Source of the DNA: Actinomadura macra NBRC 14102
GTDB lineage: Bacteria > Actinomycetota > Actinomycetes > Streptosporangiales > Streptosporangiaceae
Direction: 5' to 3'
Assembly: GCF_001552215.1 (NCBI RefSeq)
Contig: NZ_BCQT01000002.1
Coordinates: 455,866-519,865 of the forward strand
DNA: 64,000 bases
Positions 9,029 through 15,958 of this stretch are shown piece after piece; the stretch's first letter is position 1; each line of letters opens with the position of its first letter. Made by a program: the position numbers and the translations under genes. Below the pieces are notes generated by a model. The model was given only the letters and a program-made list of their open reading frames with translations. It was not told where the DNA came from and did no database searches.

Positions 9029-9061
9029 CGCGGGGCCCGAACCGCAGGTCCGGGCCCCGCG
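9029..9061 (-). terminator. Terminator of fba
   Basis: CGCGGGGCCCG (9029-9039) pairs perfectly with CGGGCCCCGCG (9051-9061), and the loop contains a further ACC/GGT pair. It starts 3 bp after the fba stop and is followed on the minus strand by TTTCAT. It sits before the HxlR gene. Confidence 0.8.
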
Positions 9062-9064
9062 GGG

Positions 9065-10087
9065 TCACTTCAGCCTCTTGCCGGCCGACAGCAGGTGCTC
9101 GCTGGCCTCGGTGACGCGCGCCGCCATCGCGGCCTCGGCGGCCTTGCCCCAGGAGCGCGGGTCGTACTGCTTCTTGTTGCCGACCTCGCCGTCGACCTTC
9201 AGCACCCCGTCGTAGTTACGGAACATGTGGTCGGCGATCGGACGGGTGAACGCGTACTGGGTGTCGGTGTCGACGTTCATCTTGATCACGCCGTAGGAGA
9301 CGGCCTCCCGGATCTCTTCCAGGCTGGAGCCGGAGCCGCCGTGGAACACCAGGTCGAACGGCTTCTCCTTGCCGTACTTGGAGCCGACCGCGTCCTGGAT
9401 CTCCTTCAGGACCTCCGGGCGGAGCTTGACGGAACCGGGCTTGTAGACGCCGTGGACGTTCCCGAACGTCGCGGCGAGGATGTAGCGGCCCTTCTCGCCG
9501 ACGCCGACGGCCTCGGCGGTGGCGATGGCGTCGCCGGGCGTGGTGTAGAGCTTCTCGTTGATCTCGTTGGCGACGCCGTCCTCCTCGCCGCCGACGACGC
9601 CGATCTCCATCTCCATGATGATGCGGGCCTTGGCGCACTCTTCAAGGAGGCCCGTGGCGATCTGCAGGTTCTCCTCCAGCGGCACGGCGGAGCCGTCCCA
9701 CATGTGGGACTGGAACAGGGGCTCCTCGCCGCGCGCCACCCGCTCCTGGGAAATCTTGATCAGCGGGCGCATGAAGCCGTCGAGCTTGTCCTTGGGACAG
9801 TGGTCGGTGTGCAGGGCGATGTTCACCGGGTACTTGGCGGCGACGACGCGGGCGTACTCGGCCAGCGCGGTGGAGCCGGTGACCATGTCCTTCACCGTGG
9901 AGCCGGAAAGGTACTCGGCGCCTCCGGTGGACACCTGGACTATCCCGTCGCTCTCCGCCTCGGCGAAGCCGCGCAGCGCGGCGTTCAGCGTCTGGCTGGA
10001 CGTCACGTTGATGGCGGGATAGGCGAAGCCGTCCTGCTTCGCTCGGTCGAGCATCTCCGCGTAGACCTCGGGCGTTGCGATGGGCAT
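9065..10087 (-). CDS. fba: Fructose-bisphosphate aldolase, class II
   Basis: Zinc-dependent glycolytic and gluconeogenic aldolase (fructose 1,6-bisphosphate to DHAP plus glyceraldehyde 3-phosphate). The 340-residue length is normal. Zn ligands and active-site motifs are present: HTDHCPKDKLDGF, MEMEIGVVGGEEDGV, LAATFGNVHGVYKPG and LVFHGGSGSS. The ATG at 10087 (MPIATPEVY) is supported by AAGGA 8 nt upstream and by the family start, although the reading frame stays open further upstream. A strong terminator follows the stop. Confidence 0.96.
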   Translation of the reverse strand: MPIATPEVYAEMLDRAKQDGFAYPAINVTSSQTLNAALRGFAEAESDGIVQVSTGGAEYLSGSTVKDMVTGSTALAEYARVVAAKYPVNIALHTDHCPKDKLDGFMRPLIKISQERVARGEEPLFQSHMWDGSAVPLEENLQIATGLLEECAKARIIMEMEIGVVGGEEDGVANEINEKLYTTPGDAIATAEAVGVGEKGRYILAATFGNVHGVYKPGSVKLRPEVLKEIQDAVGSKYGKEKPFDLVFHGGSGSSLEEIREAVSYGVIKMNVDTDTQYAFTRPIADHMFRNYDGVLKVDGEVGNKKQYDPRSWGKAAEAAMAARVTEASEHLLSAGKRLK

Positions 10088-10413
10088 TGTCAGCGTCCTT
10101 TCGTACGCAGCGGTGCCGCCGGGCATCCGGCCGGGCGGTAGCACCCGTCGACCGCGTACCCAGGTGAGCGCCCTGGTCACGCGGTCCGGGCAGGGCATGC
10201 CGTCCACGGTCAGTATTTCGTTGCGAGAGTCGCCCACTCCACAGGGGGGCGCCGCATCGGCCAGTCTCCTGTCCCTGGATTGCTCGCCTCTGCGGAAGCA
10301 CCAGTATCTCGGATTCCCGTGCGTACGCCAGCCTGCTGCTCAGGGGTGTCCGGACGGCGCGTCAGGTGCGGTTTCCCACCTATTCGCAGCGTCAGGACGG
10401 GTACGCTCGCTGT
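10088..10413. other. Divergent promoter region between fba and dedA
   Basis: These 326 bp hold the 5' regions of both genes. I see no credible gene. A TACGCT -10-like hexamer at 10402-10407 lies 6 bp before the dedA GTG, which suggests leaderless transcription of dedA. No convincing -35 is visible. Confidence 0.5.
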
Positions 10414-11157
10414 GTGGATCTCACGACCCTTCCCCTTGACATCACCGAGTGGCTGCACCCGACCGCCTGGTTGCAGCTGTTCGGCACGTTCGCGACGATC
10501 GGCGTCCTCGCGATCATCTTCGCGGAGACCGGACTGCTGATCGGCTGCATCCTGCCGGGCGACTCGCTGCTGTTCACGGCGGGGATCCTCACGGCGGTCT
10601 CGACCGTCAACGGGCAGGAATTCCAGCCGCTGTCGCTGCCCTGGCTGCTGATCGGCGGCCCGATCGCCGCGATCACCGGCGCGCAGCTCGGGCACTGGCT
10701 CGGCGCGCGCTATGGCCGCAGACTCTTCGAACGACCCGATTCCAAGATCTTCCGGCAGGAGTGGGTGGAGAAGGCCGAGTACTACTTCAACCGGTTCGGC
10801 CCGGCCAGGGCGGTCGTCCTGGCGCGGTTCATCCCCATCGTGCGGACGTTCCTGAACCCGCTCGCCGGGATGCTCGGCATGGACACCCGCAAGTTCTTCA
10901 TCTGGAACGTCGTCGGCGGCGTCATCTGGACGGACGCCCTGTTCCTGCTCGGCCACTTCCTCGGCTCCGAGGTGCCCGACGTCGAGCGCTACATCCTGCC
11001 CGGCGTCGCCGTGATCCTGATCCTGTCGGTCATCCCCATCGTGCGCGAGATCATGAAGGGTCGCGGATCCTCGCACAAGGGGGCAAAGCACAACGGTACG
11101 AATAAGAATGGCTCTGAAGAGTCACGTCCGTCGCTCAGCGGTGACAGTTATCGCTAA
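10414..11157 (+). CDS. DedA family membrane protein
   Basis: DedA/SNARE-associated proteins are inner-membrane transporters, recently linked to lipid-carrier flipping. The ~247-residue protein has the conserved ETGLLIGCILPGDSLLFTAG re-entrant segment, GAQLGHWLGARYGRR, and FGPARAVVLARFIPIVRTFLNPLAGMLGM with the key Arg and Pro residues, then two more helices. The C-terminal tail is hydrophilic (Lys/Asn/Ser). The GTG at 10414 is chosen over an upstream ATG at 10366 because the family begins just before the first helix and a -10 lies directly upstream. A small membrane-protein gene follows after 9 bp. Confidence 0.88.
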   Translation: MDLTTLPLDITEWLHPTAWLQLFGTFATIGVLAIIFAETGLLIGCILPGDSLLFTAGILTAVSTVNGQEFQPLSLPWLLIGGPIAAITGAQLGHWLGARYGRRLFERPDSKIFRQEWVEKAEYYFNRFGPARAVVLARFIPIVRTFLNPLAGMLGMDTRKFFIWNVVGGVIWTDALFLLGHFLGSEVPDVERYILPGVAVILILSVIPIVREIMKGRGSSHKGAKHNGTNKNGSEESRPSLSGDSYR

Positions 11158-11166
11158 CCTCCCCAT

Positions 11167-11628
11167 GTGGGACGTCATCGGTCGGACCCTCGTGGTCTCG
11201 CGCGCATACTGATCGCGGCCGTAGCCGTGGTCGCCGCACTGACTCTGCTCGTCGTCGGCGGCACGGCTCTGGTGAACGCGGTCTCTGGCGATCCCGATCC
11301 CGATCCGACGACCGTCTCCCCGACACCGGGGGAGGGCGGGCAGAACAAGGCAGGTCCGAGCCGGACGCCGACTTCCGCGTCGGCGGTGCTGCCGCTCGTG
11401 ATCACGGTGACCGGGCCGGCCACCGCCGTGGTCGTCCGGGTGGCCGACACCGGTGAGGTACTCACCCAGGGCACCCTGTCCACCGGCGATATCCGCAAGT
11501 ACGAGGAAACGCCCCTCCAGGTCGTCGCCACCAACGGCGGTTCGCTGCGGGTCGTGATCTACGGCAGGCAGCAGCCGGCGAAGCCGGCCGGCCAGCGCGG
11601 CCAATGGTTCGTGGCGGCGAGGGGCTGA
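11167..11628 (+). CDS. Membrane-anchored DUF4115/RodZ C-terminal-like protein
   Basis: A 153-residue protein: short basic N-terminus, one transmembrane helix (ILIAAVAVVAALTLLVVGGTAL, ~residues 14-36), a Pro/Thr/Ser-rich linker, then a beta-rich domain with VVVRVADTGEVLTQGTLSTGDIRKY and VVATNGGSLRVVIYG that resembles the extracytoplasmic RodZ C-terminal domain (DUF4115). There is no HTH domain, unlike full RodZ. It lies 9 bp after dedA, so probably cotranscribed. A role at the cell envelope is inferred. Confidence 0.7.
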   Translation: MGRHRSDPRGLARILIAAVAVVAALTLLVVGGTALVNAVSGDPDPDPTTVSPTPGEGGQNKAGPSRTPTSASAVLPLVITVTGPATAVVVRVADTGEVLTQGTLSTGDIRKYEETPLQVVATNGGSLRVVIYGRQQPAKPAGQRGQWFVAARG

Positions 11629-11655
11629 GCCACCCGGAACTCCCCCACGAACCTG

Positions 11656-12192
11656 TCAGCCGAGGCCCAGATCGGTGACGTCGAACGGGTGGCGGTACTC
11701 CAGACCCTCCGCGGCGATGCGTCCGGCGGCGCCGCGTTCCAGGATCGTGGCGACCGCGACCACCTCGGCGCCGGCCTCGCGGAGCGCCTCGACGGCGGTC
11801 AGCACCGAGCCGCCGGTGGTGGAGGTGTCCTCCACGGCGAGGACGCGGCGTCCGGTCACGTCCGGGCCCTCGATGCGCCGCTGAAGCCCGTGCGCCTTGC
11901 CCGCCTTCCGGACGACGAACGCGTCCAGCTTCCGTCCGCGTGCGGCGGCCGCGTGGAGCATGGCGGCGGCGACCGGGTCGGCGCCGAGGGTGAGCCCGCC
12001 GACGGCGTCGTAGGCCAGGTCGGCGGTCTCGTCCAGCATCACCCGGCCGACGAGCGGCGCGACCGTCCCGTCCAGCGTCACCCGGCGCAGGTCCACATAC
12101 CAGGACGCGCGCTTGCCGGAGGAGAGCACGAAGTCGCCGTGGACGACGGCCTTGTCCTTGATTGCGTTCAGCAGCTCATCACGATCGGTCAC
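11656..12192 (-). CDS. pyrE: Orotate phosphoribosyltransferase
   Basis: Couples orotate to PRPP giving OMP in pyrimidine synthesis. It has 178 residues, with FVLSSGKRASWYVDLRRVTLDG at the N-terminus and the PRPP loop VLAVEDTSTTGGS (~residues 118-130). The GTG at 12192 begins VTDRDELL. A TAGGGT -10-like box ends about 7 bp upstream and no ribosome site is seen, so the mRNA is probably leaderless. The long upstream in-frame extension is not conserved. Confidence 0.94.
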   Translation of the reverse strand: MTDRDELLNAIKDKAVVHGDFVLSSGKRASWYVDLRRVTLDGTVAPLVGRVMLDETADLAYDAVGGLTLGADPVAAAMLHAAAARGRKLDAFVVRKAGKAHGLQRRIEGPDVTGRRVLAVEDTSTTGGSVLTAVEALREAGAEVVAVATILERGAAGRIAAEGLEYRHPFDVTDLGLG

Positions 12193-12307
12193 GGAAGGAA
12201 CCCTATTCACCCTGCCCGGCGCCCGTGCACGCGCTCCGCCCGATACGGTTTCCGGAGGCGACGCGGCGGCGGGCCGCCTCGCGCACGGTGGTCGAGGCGG
12301 TGAGGAC

Positions 12308-12859
12308 GTGACGCCCGGTTCCCTCGTCCTGCTGCACGCCCCGAACGCCACGTCCGCGTCCTGGGGCGACCTTCCGGAGATGCTGCGCTCCTACGGCCTG
12401 GACGTGATCGCCCCGGACGTACCGGACGGCACCGGAGCCCGCTATGTCGCCCACGTCTCTCTGATCATCAGCGCGACCGACCCGGTGGTCCCGCTCGTCC
12501 TGATCGCGCACGGCGCGGCGGGGCCGCTGCTGCCCGCCATCGCGCTGGCGCAGCGCGCGGCGCACCGTCCGGTGGGCGGTTACGTGTTCCTGGACGCGGA
12601 CCTGCCGCGCCCCCTGCGCGCCCATGACCACGACCACGACGCCCCGCGGGACGAGGGCCGGGTCCCGATACCCCCCGACTGGCCGGAGGCCCCCTGCGGC
12701 TATCTCCGCACCCATGCCGACCGCATCGGGGCGTCGGAGGGCGCGTCGCGGCACGGTCAGATGGTCAGGGAGGCCCGGCTGCGCGGCTGGCCGGTCATCG
12801 AGCACGAACCTCCGGCGGCGGTCGCCCAGGCACTCGGCGAGCTGGTCGCGACCCTGTGA
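12308..12859 (+). CDS. Small alpha/beta-hydrolase-like protein lacking the catalytic serine
   Basis: About 183 residues with a truncated alpha/beta-hydrolase pattern: LVLLHAPNATSASWGDLPEMLRSYG, then VLIAHGAAGPLLPAIALA, then GYVFLDADLPRP. In active relatives the elbow reads HSGAGPLLP-like (GxSxG); here the serine position is Gly (AHGAAG), so hydrolase activity is doubtful. A His/Asp run (HDHDHDAP) follows. The GTG at 12308 has GAGG just upstream. It is divergent from pyrE. The role is unknown. Confidence 0.65.
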   Translation: MTPGSLVLLHAPNATSASWGDLPEMLRSYGLDVIAPDVPDGTGARYVAHVSLIISATDPVVPLVLIAHGAAGPLLPAIALAQRAAHRPVGGYVFLDADLPRPLRAHDHDHDAPRDEGRVPIPPDWPEAPCGYLRTHADRIGASEGASRHGQMVREARLRGWPVIEHEPPAAVAQALGELVATL

Positions 12860-12887
12860 CGTGCGGGGACGTGCGGGGACGTGCGGG
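12858..12887. repeat. Three tandem GACGTGCGGG copies
   Basis: Three perfect 10-bp units starting at 12858, the first overlapping the hydrolase-like gene's stop codon. They lie just before the convergent TPR gene end at 12896. Most likely slippage-generated. Confidence 0.8.
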
Positions 12888-12895
12888 CGCGGAGG

Positions 12896-13543
12896 TCAGG
12901 CGTCGTTCTTCAGGAGGTCGTCGAGGAGCGCGTCGTAGTCGTCCTCGGCGCGGCCCAGGTCGATGCGGGCGCGGTAGCGCAGGCGGAGGAGCGCCTCAAG
13001 GCTGTCCTCGGCGAGCGCGACGTCGTCGAGGCCGGGCGTGAGCGACTCGGCGACGGGCGCGGGCGCCGCGTCGGGGCCGCCGACGCCGGTGCCGACCACG
13101 CGGTCGCGTAGCGCGAGGACGACGTCCGCGCCGCTGGTGGCCCACTCGTGGGCGCCGGACGCGTCGCCCTGGGCGTAGAGGACCTCGGCGACGGCGCGAT
13201 AGACCTCGGGGTCGCGGGGCTTGTCGGCGCGGATCTCCTCGACGAGCGTGCGCGCCTCGTCGCCCCGGCCCAGCTCGAAGAGAGCGTCGGCCAGGTAGGC
13301 GCGCGGGTCGCCGTAGACCTCGCCGCCGTCGTCCAGCGCCCGCCGGTACAGCTCGGCGGCCCTGGCATGGTCGCCGGCGTGCTGCCATTGCTCGCCCGCG
13401 CGCAGCAGCACGTTGGCGCGCGAGACCCCGCCCGACACCGCCTCGGCGAGCTCGGACAGGCGCCGGGCCGCCGAGATGTGATCGCCGGTGCGCAGGGTGT
13501 CGAACTCCAGATCGTCGAGATCGTCTTCCGTCACATGCGTCAC
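12896..13543 (-). CDS. Tetratricopeptide-repeat protein
   Basis: An acidic 215-residue soluble protein with about three TPR-like helical pairs: GDHISAARRLSELAEA, GDHARAAELYRRALDD, GRGDEARTLVEEIRADKP and AVAEVLYAQGDASGAHEWA, then an Asp/Glu-rich C-terminal helix (EDDYDALLDDLLKNDA). A protein-protein scaffold role is inferred from the fold; no enzymatic motif is seen. Its start at 13543 is supported by the family-like N-terminus MTHVTEDDLDDLEFDTL. It is convergent with the hydrolase-like gene. Confidence 0.75.
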   Translation of the reverse strand: MTHVTEDDLDDLEFDTLRTGDHISAARRLSELAEAVSGGVSRANVLLRAGEQWQHAGDHARAAELYRRALDDGGEVYGDPRAYLADALFELGRGDEARTLVEEIRADKPRDPEVYRAVAEVLYAQGDASGAHEWATSGADVVLALRDRVVGTGVGGPDAAPAPVAESLTPGLDDVALAEDSLEALLRLRYRARIDLGRAEDDYDALLDDLLKNDA

Positions 13544-13633
13544 GCTTCAACGCTACCCGTCGTCCGGCGACCGAAGCGGGCGAATCGATGATGATCGTGA
13601 ATTACCTACGCGAATGCGTCCGGTGGATGTCGT

Positions 13634-14998
13634 TCACCTGCGGGAACGTTCTAGGGCATCCCAGAACCCACGCCGCAGAGCGTGCCGTACCTCGTCGTGC
13701 AGCAGGAAGTCGATGGGCAGCGAGGAGCCCTGGAGCAGGCGCGCCTCAAGATCGGACGGCATGCGCGGCTTGCGGGCGAGGACGGCCTCCAGCCACAGCG
13801 CCGGCGCGTCCCGGGCGACGGACTCACCGAAGTCCTGCCCCTCCTGGTGCGCCGCCTTGACCGCGTCCGCGAGGGTGGGGGCGCTCTGCTGGGCCGGGGC
13901 GGGTGCGATCTGCTGCGGGCCGGTGTAGGGGCCGTGCGGCTGCCCGGTGGGCTGCTGCGCCGGCTGCTGCATCTGCTGCTGCACCGGCTGCGACTGGTTG
14001 GACGGCAGCGGCTGCGGCAAGGACTGCGGCAAGGACTGCGGCGGTGGCTGTGAGGACGGTGACGGGGCCGGCGAGTTGTACTGCGAACCGGTCGCCGGCA
14101 ACTGTGGCGGCGCCTGCGTGGAGGACGGGCCGTACGTGGGTGCTGCCTGGAGCGGAGCGGGAGGCTGCACGGCACCATTGCCGAAGGAGCCGAACCCGGC
14201 AGAGCCGCCGGGCCTGGTCGCCCCTCCGGGCCCGTTGGAGCTGGGAAGCGGAAGGGGACCGGTGGCCATCGACGTGTTCGACGTCATCGCCGGCCCCAGA
14301 TCGCGGACGGACGGCGCGGACGGCACCGGCTGCCCCCCGAGCGGCGACGACGGCGGCGGCCCGTTCTGCGGGGTCGACTGCAGCGACCCGAGCGAGCTGC
14401 TGCTGCCGTTGCTGTGCCCATTGGACAGCGGACTCGTCCCGAGCGAGGACGACCCGTCCACGCCGGCGAGCAGGTTGACGTAGGGCCGCAGGTGCCCGGA
14501 GCCGATCTCGATGAGGTCGTCGCACTCCTGCCGCAGCACCCGGGAGATCGTCCAGTTGCCGTCCACGGCCACGTGCACGATGGTGACGCGGACGCCGAGG
14601 TCCTGGGCGTCGGCGACGACCCGCGCGATGTCCTCGTCGCCGCTGACGACGACCGCGTCGGCGAGCGCCTCGTTGCGGGCGAGCGTCATCAGGTCGCGGT
14701 GGATCTCGGTGTCCACGCCCTCGCGCCGGCCGGGCCGGATCCGGCCGAGCCGCAGCTTCAGCCCGGGCAGGTCGGCGAGCGCCTCATGCTCGGCGGAGCG
14801 CCTGGCCTCGATGGTGGCCTCGTACCAGTAGCAGCGCAGCAGCGGGATGCCGGTGCGCTCCCTCGCGAGGTTGCTCAGCAGTTGCAGGAGGCCGCCGAAA
14901 TCCCACGAGACCGTCTCGCGATGGCGGGTTCCGTGCACCGCCATCGCGCCATCGGCCAGCAGGTAGCCGGCGTCTACGAACAGCGCGCAGCGATCCAT
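13634..14998 (-). CDS. NYN-domain (PIN-like) putative RNase with low-complexity linker
   Basis: The N-terminal ~165 residues are a NYN/LabA-like domain: FVDAGYLLADGA and VDTEIHRDLMTLA with acidic residues, then DAVVVSGDEDIARVVADAQDLG, which fits a metal-dependent nuclease centre. Residues ~175-370 are a Ser/Pro/Gln/Gly-rich disordered linker. The last ~85 residues form a separate conserved helical domain (LADAVKAAHQEGQDFGESVARDAP ending in LLHDEVRHALRRGFWDAL). This N-linker-C architecture is known in actinomycetes without a clear function. A TATAAG -10-like hexamer lies on the minus strand at 15113-15118. Confidence 0.8.
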   Translation of the reverse strand: MDRCALFVDAGYLLADGAMAVHGTRHRETVSWDFGGLLQLLSNLARERTGIPLLRCYWYEATIEARRSAEHEALADLPGLKLRLGRIRPGRREGVDTEIHRDLMTLARNEALADAVVVSGDEDIARVVADAQDLGVRVTIVHVAVDGNWTISRVLRQECDDLIEIGSGHLRPYVNLLAGVDGSSSLGTSPLSNGHSNGSSSSLGSLQSTPQNGPPPSSPLGGQPVPSAPSVRDLGPAMTSNTSMATGPLPLPSSNGPGGATRPGGSAGFGSFGNGAVQPPAPLQAAPTYGPSSTQAPPQLPATGSQYNSPAPSPSSQPPPQSLPQSLPQPLPSNQSQPVQQQMQQPAQQPTGQPHGPYTGPQQIAPAPAQQSAPTLADAVKAAHQEGQDFGESVARDAPALWLEAVLARKPRMPSDLEARLLQGSSLPIDFLLHDEVRHALRRGFWDALERSRR

Positions 14999-15520
14999 GC
15001 GACACCGCCCTTCCTCAACACGGGGCCGTCAGGCTGGCGGGAGTGACCATCGTGCGGCGGCCTGCCTTCCTGCGCTCGGGGATGCGGGCCGGCGTAGTGA
15101 CCTCGGGGCCGCTTATAGCGTAGTGAAGCCCATAAGCCCCGTAGGCCAATACGGTGATTCGCCACTCTTTCATGACGCCGCGCCGGTTCGCGACTCCCCG
15201 GTAACTACGAATCGGGAGCCGCGGCGGACGCTACCAGCCGTTCCGGCTCGTCCTGAGGGAACCCCATGATCTTTACGGGAAGCAGCAGGTCGAAGGTTCA
15301 CTTGAGGTGCACGCTACCCGCCCTTAAGGCGCCCATGGCGGCAGTGTTTCAGAGTCCCGGCCCACGGTGCTCGCCTGGCGGCTCGCACCGTGACCGTGCC
15401 CGGGCGAGTGTGACATCGCTTCGCGATCTTCCCGGTGAGGCTCGCCGCCGGCGTCGCCGCACCGGTCAGGTAGCGCGCTCGCGCCGCGGCTTGGGCCACT
15501 TCGAGACAGACCCTGGCCAG
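14999..15520. other. Intergenic region without a convincing gene
   Basis: About 520 bp between the NYN gene and a small membrane-protein gene. The minus strand carries a TATAAG box at 15113-15118 that may serve the NYN gene. The short open frames show no domain or coding bias I trust. Confidence 0.4.
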
Positions 15521-15787
15521 CTAGGAGCCGTCCTCATCCTCATCGCCGGCGTTCCGCTCGCCGCCCTCCCGGACGGGCGGTGCGGCGCTGGCGGCACTGA
15601 CCTGGTTGAGCAGGCCGGTGACCCCGCACAGGGCGGTGACGGCGTCGCGCAGCGCCTGAGCCGGTGACCGGAAGCACAGGAAACTCACGGTGCCGGCGAT
15701 GGCCCCGGCGAGGCAGGCGGTTATCAGGATCACCACCGCGCGAACATCGGGGAATCTGGCCGGAACCGGGCGATTTTCGGAGCCCAC
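15521..15787 (-). CDS. Small single-pass membrane protein, function unknown
   Basis: 88 residues from a GTG at 15787 with AGAGGA about 7 nt upstream. It has one transmembrane helix (VVILITACLAGAIAGTVSFL), then a short amphipathic stretch AQALRDAVTALCGVTGLLNQVSAA and an acidic tail. It is divergent from the repeat-containing HTH gene at 15959. A similar layout (one helix followed by an AALTALVGVSSAV-like helix) is seen in the AICE protein at 60892, so they may be distant relatives. Confidence 0.55.
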   Translation of the reverse strand: MGSENRPVPARFPDVRAVVILITACLAGAIAGTVSFLCFRSPAQALRDAVTALCGVTGLLNQVSAASAAPPVREGGERNAGDEDEDGS

Positions 15788-15859
15788 GTCGTCTTCCTCT
15801 CTGGCCCCGATGCGCGTGCGGCGCCGGGGTGCGGTTCCAGAAAGCCAGCCCCGCATTGG

Positions 15860-15910
15860 GTTGCACCACGCCGCAACGACGGTTCGTCGGGGGTTGCACC
15901 GAATGGCAAC
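15860..15910. promoter_or_regulatory. Two GTTGC-N8-GCAAC operators upstream of the HTH-repeat gene
   Basis: GTTGCACC....GCAAC occurs at 15860-15877 and again at 15893-15910, 33 bp apart, about three helical turns. Both begin GGGTTGCACC. They end 48 bp before the start at 15959 and lie in the divergent promoter of the small membrane protein. Autoregulation by the HTH protein is likely (inference). Confidence 0.6.
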
Positions 15911-15958
15911 ACCCGGACATGGACAACGACACTGTGCTCGCGCCTTCGGACACCGAAG

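Noticed and set aside
15266..15667. Plus-strand frame of 133 codons in the 15-kb gap
   Set aside because: Its composition is Ser/Arg/Pro-rich and its second half is antisense to the small membrane protein. No start signal is seen.
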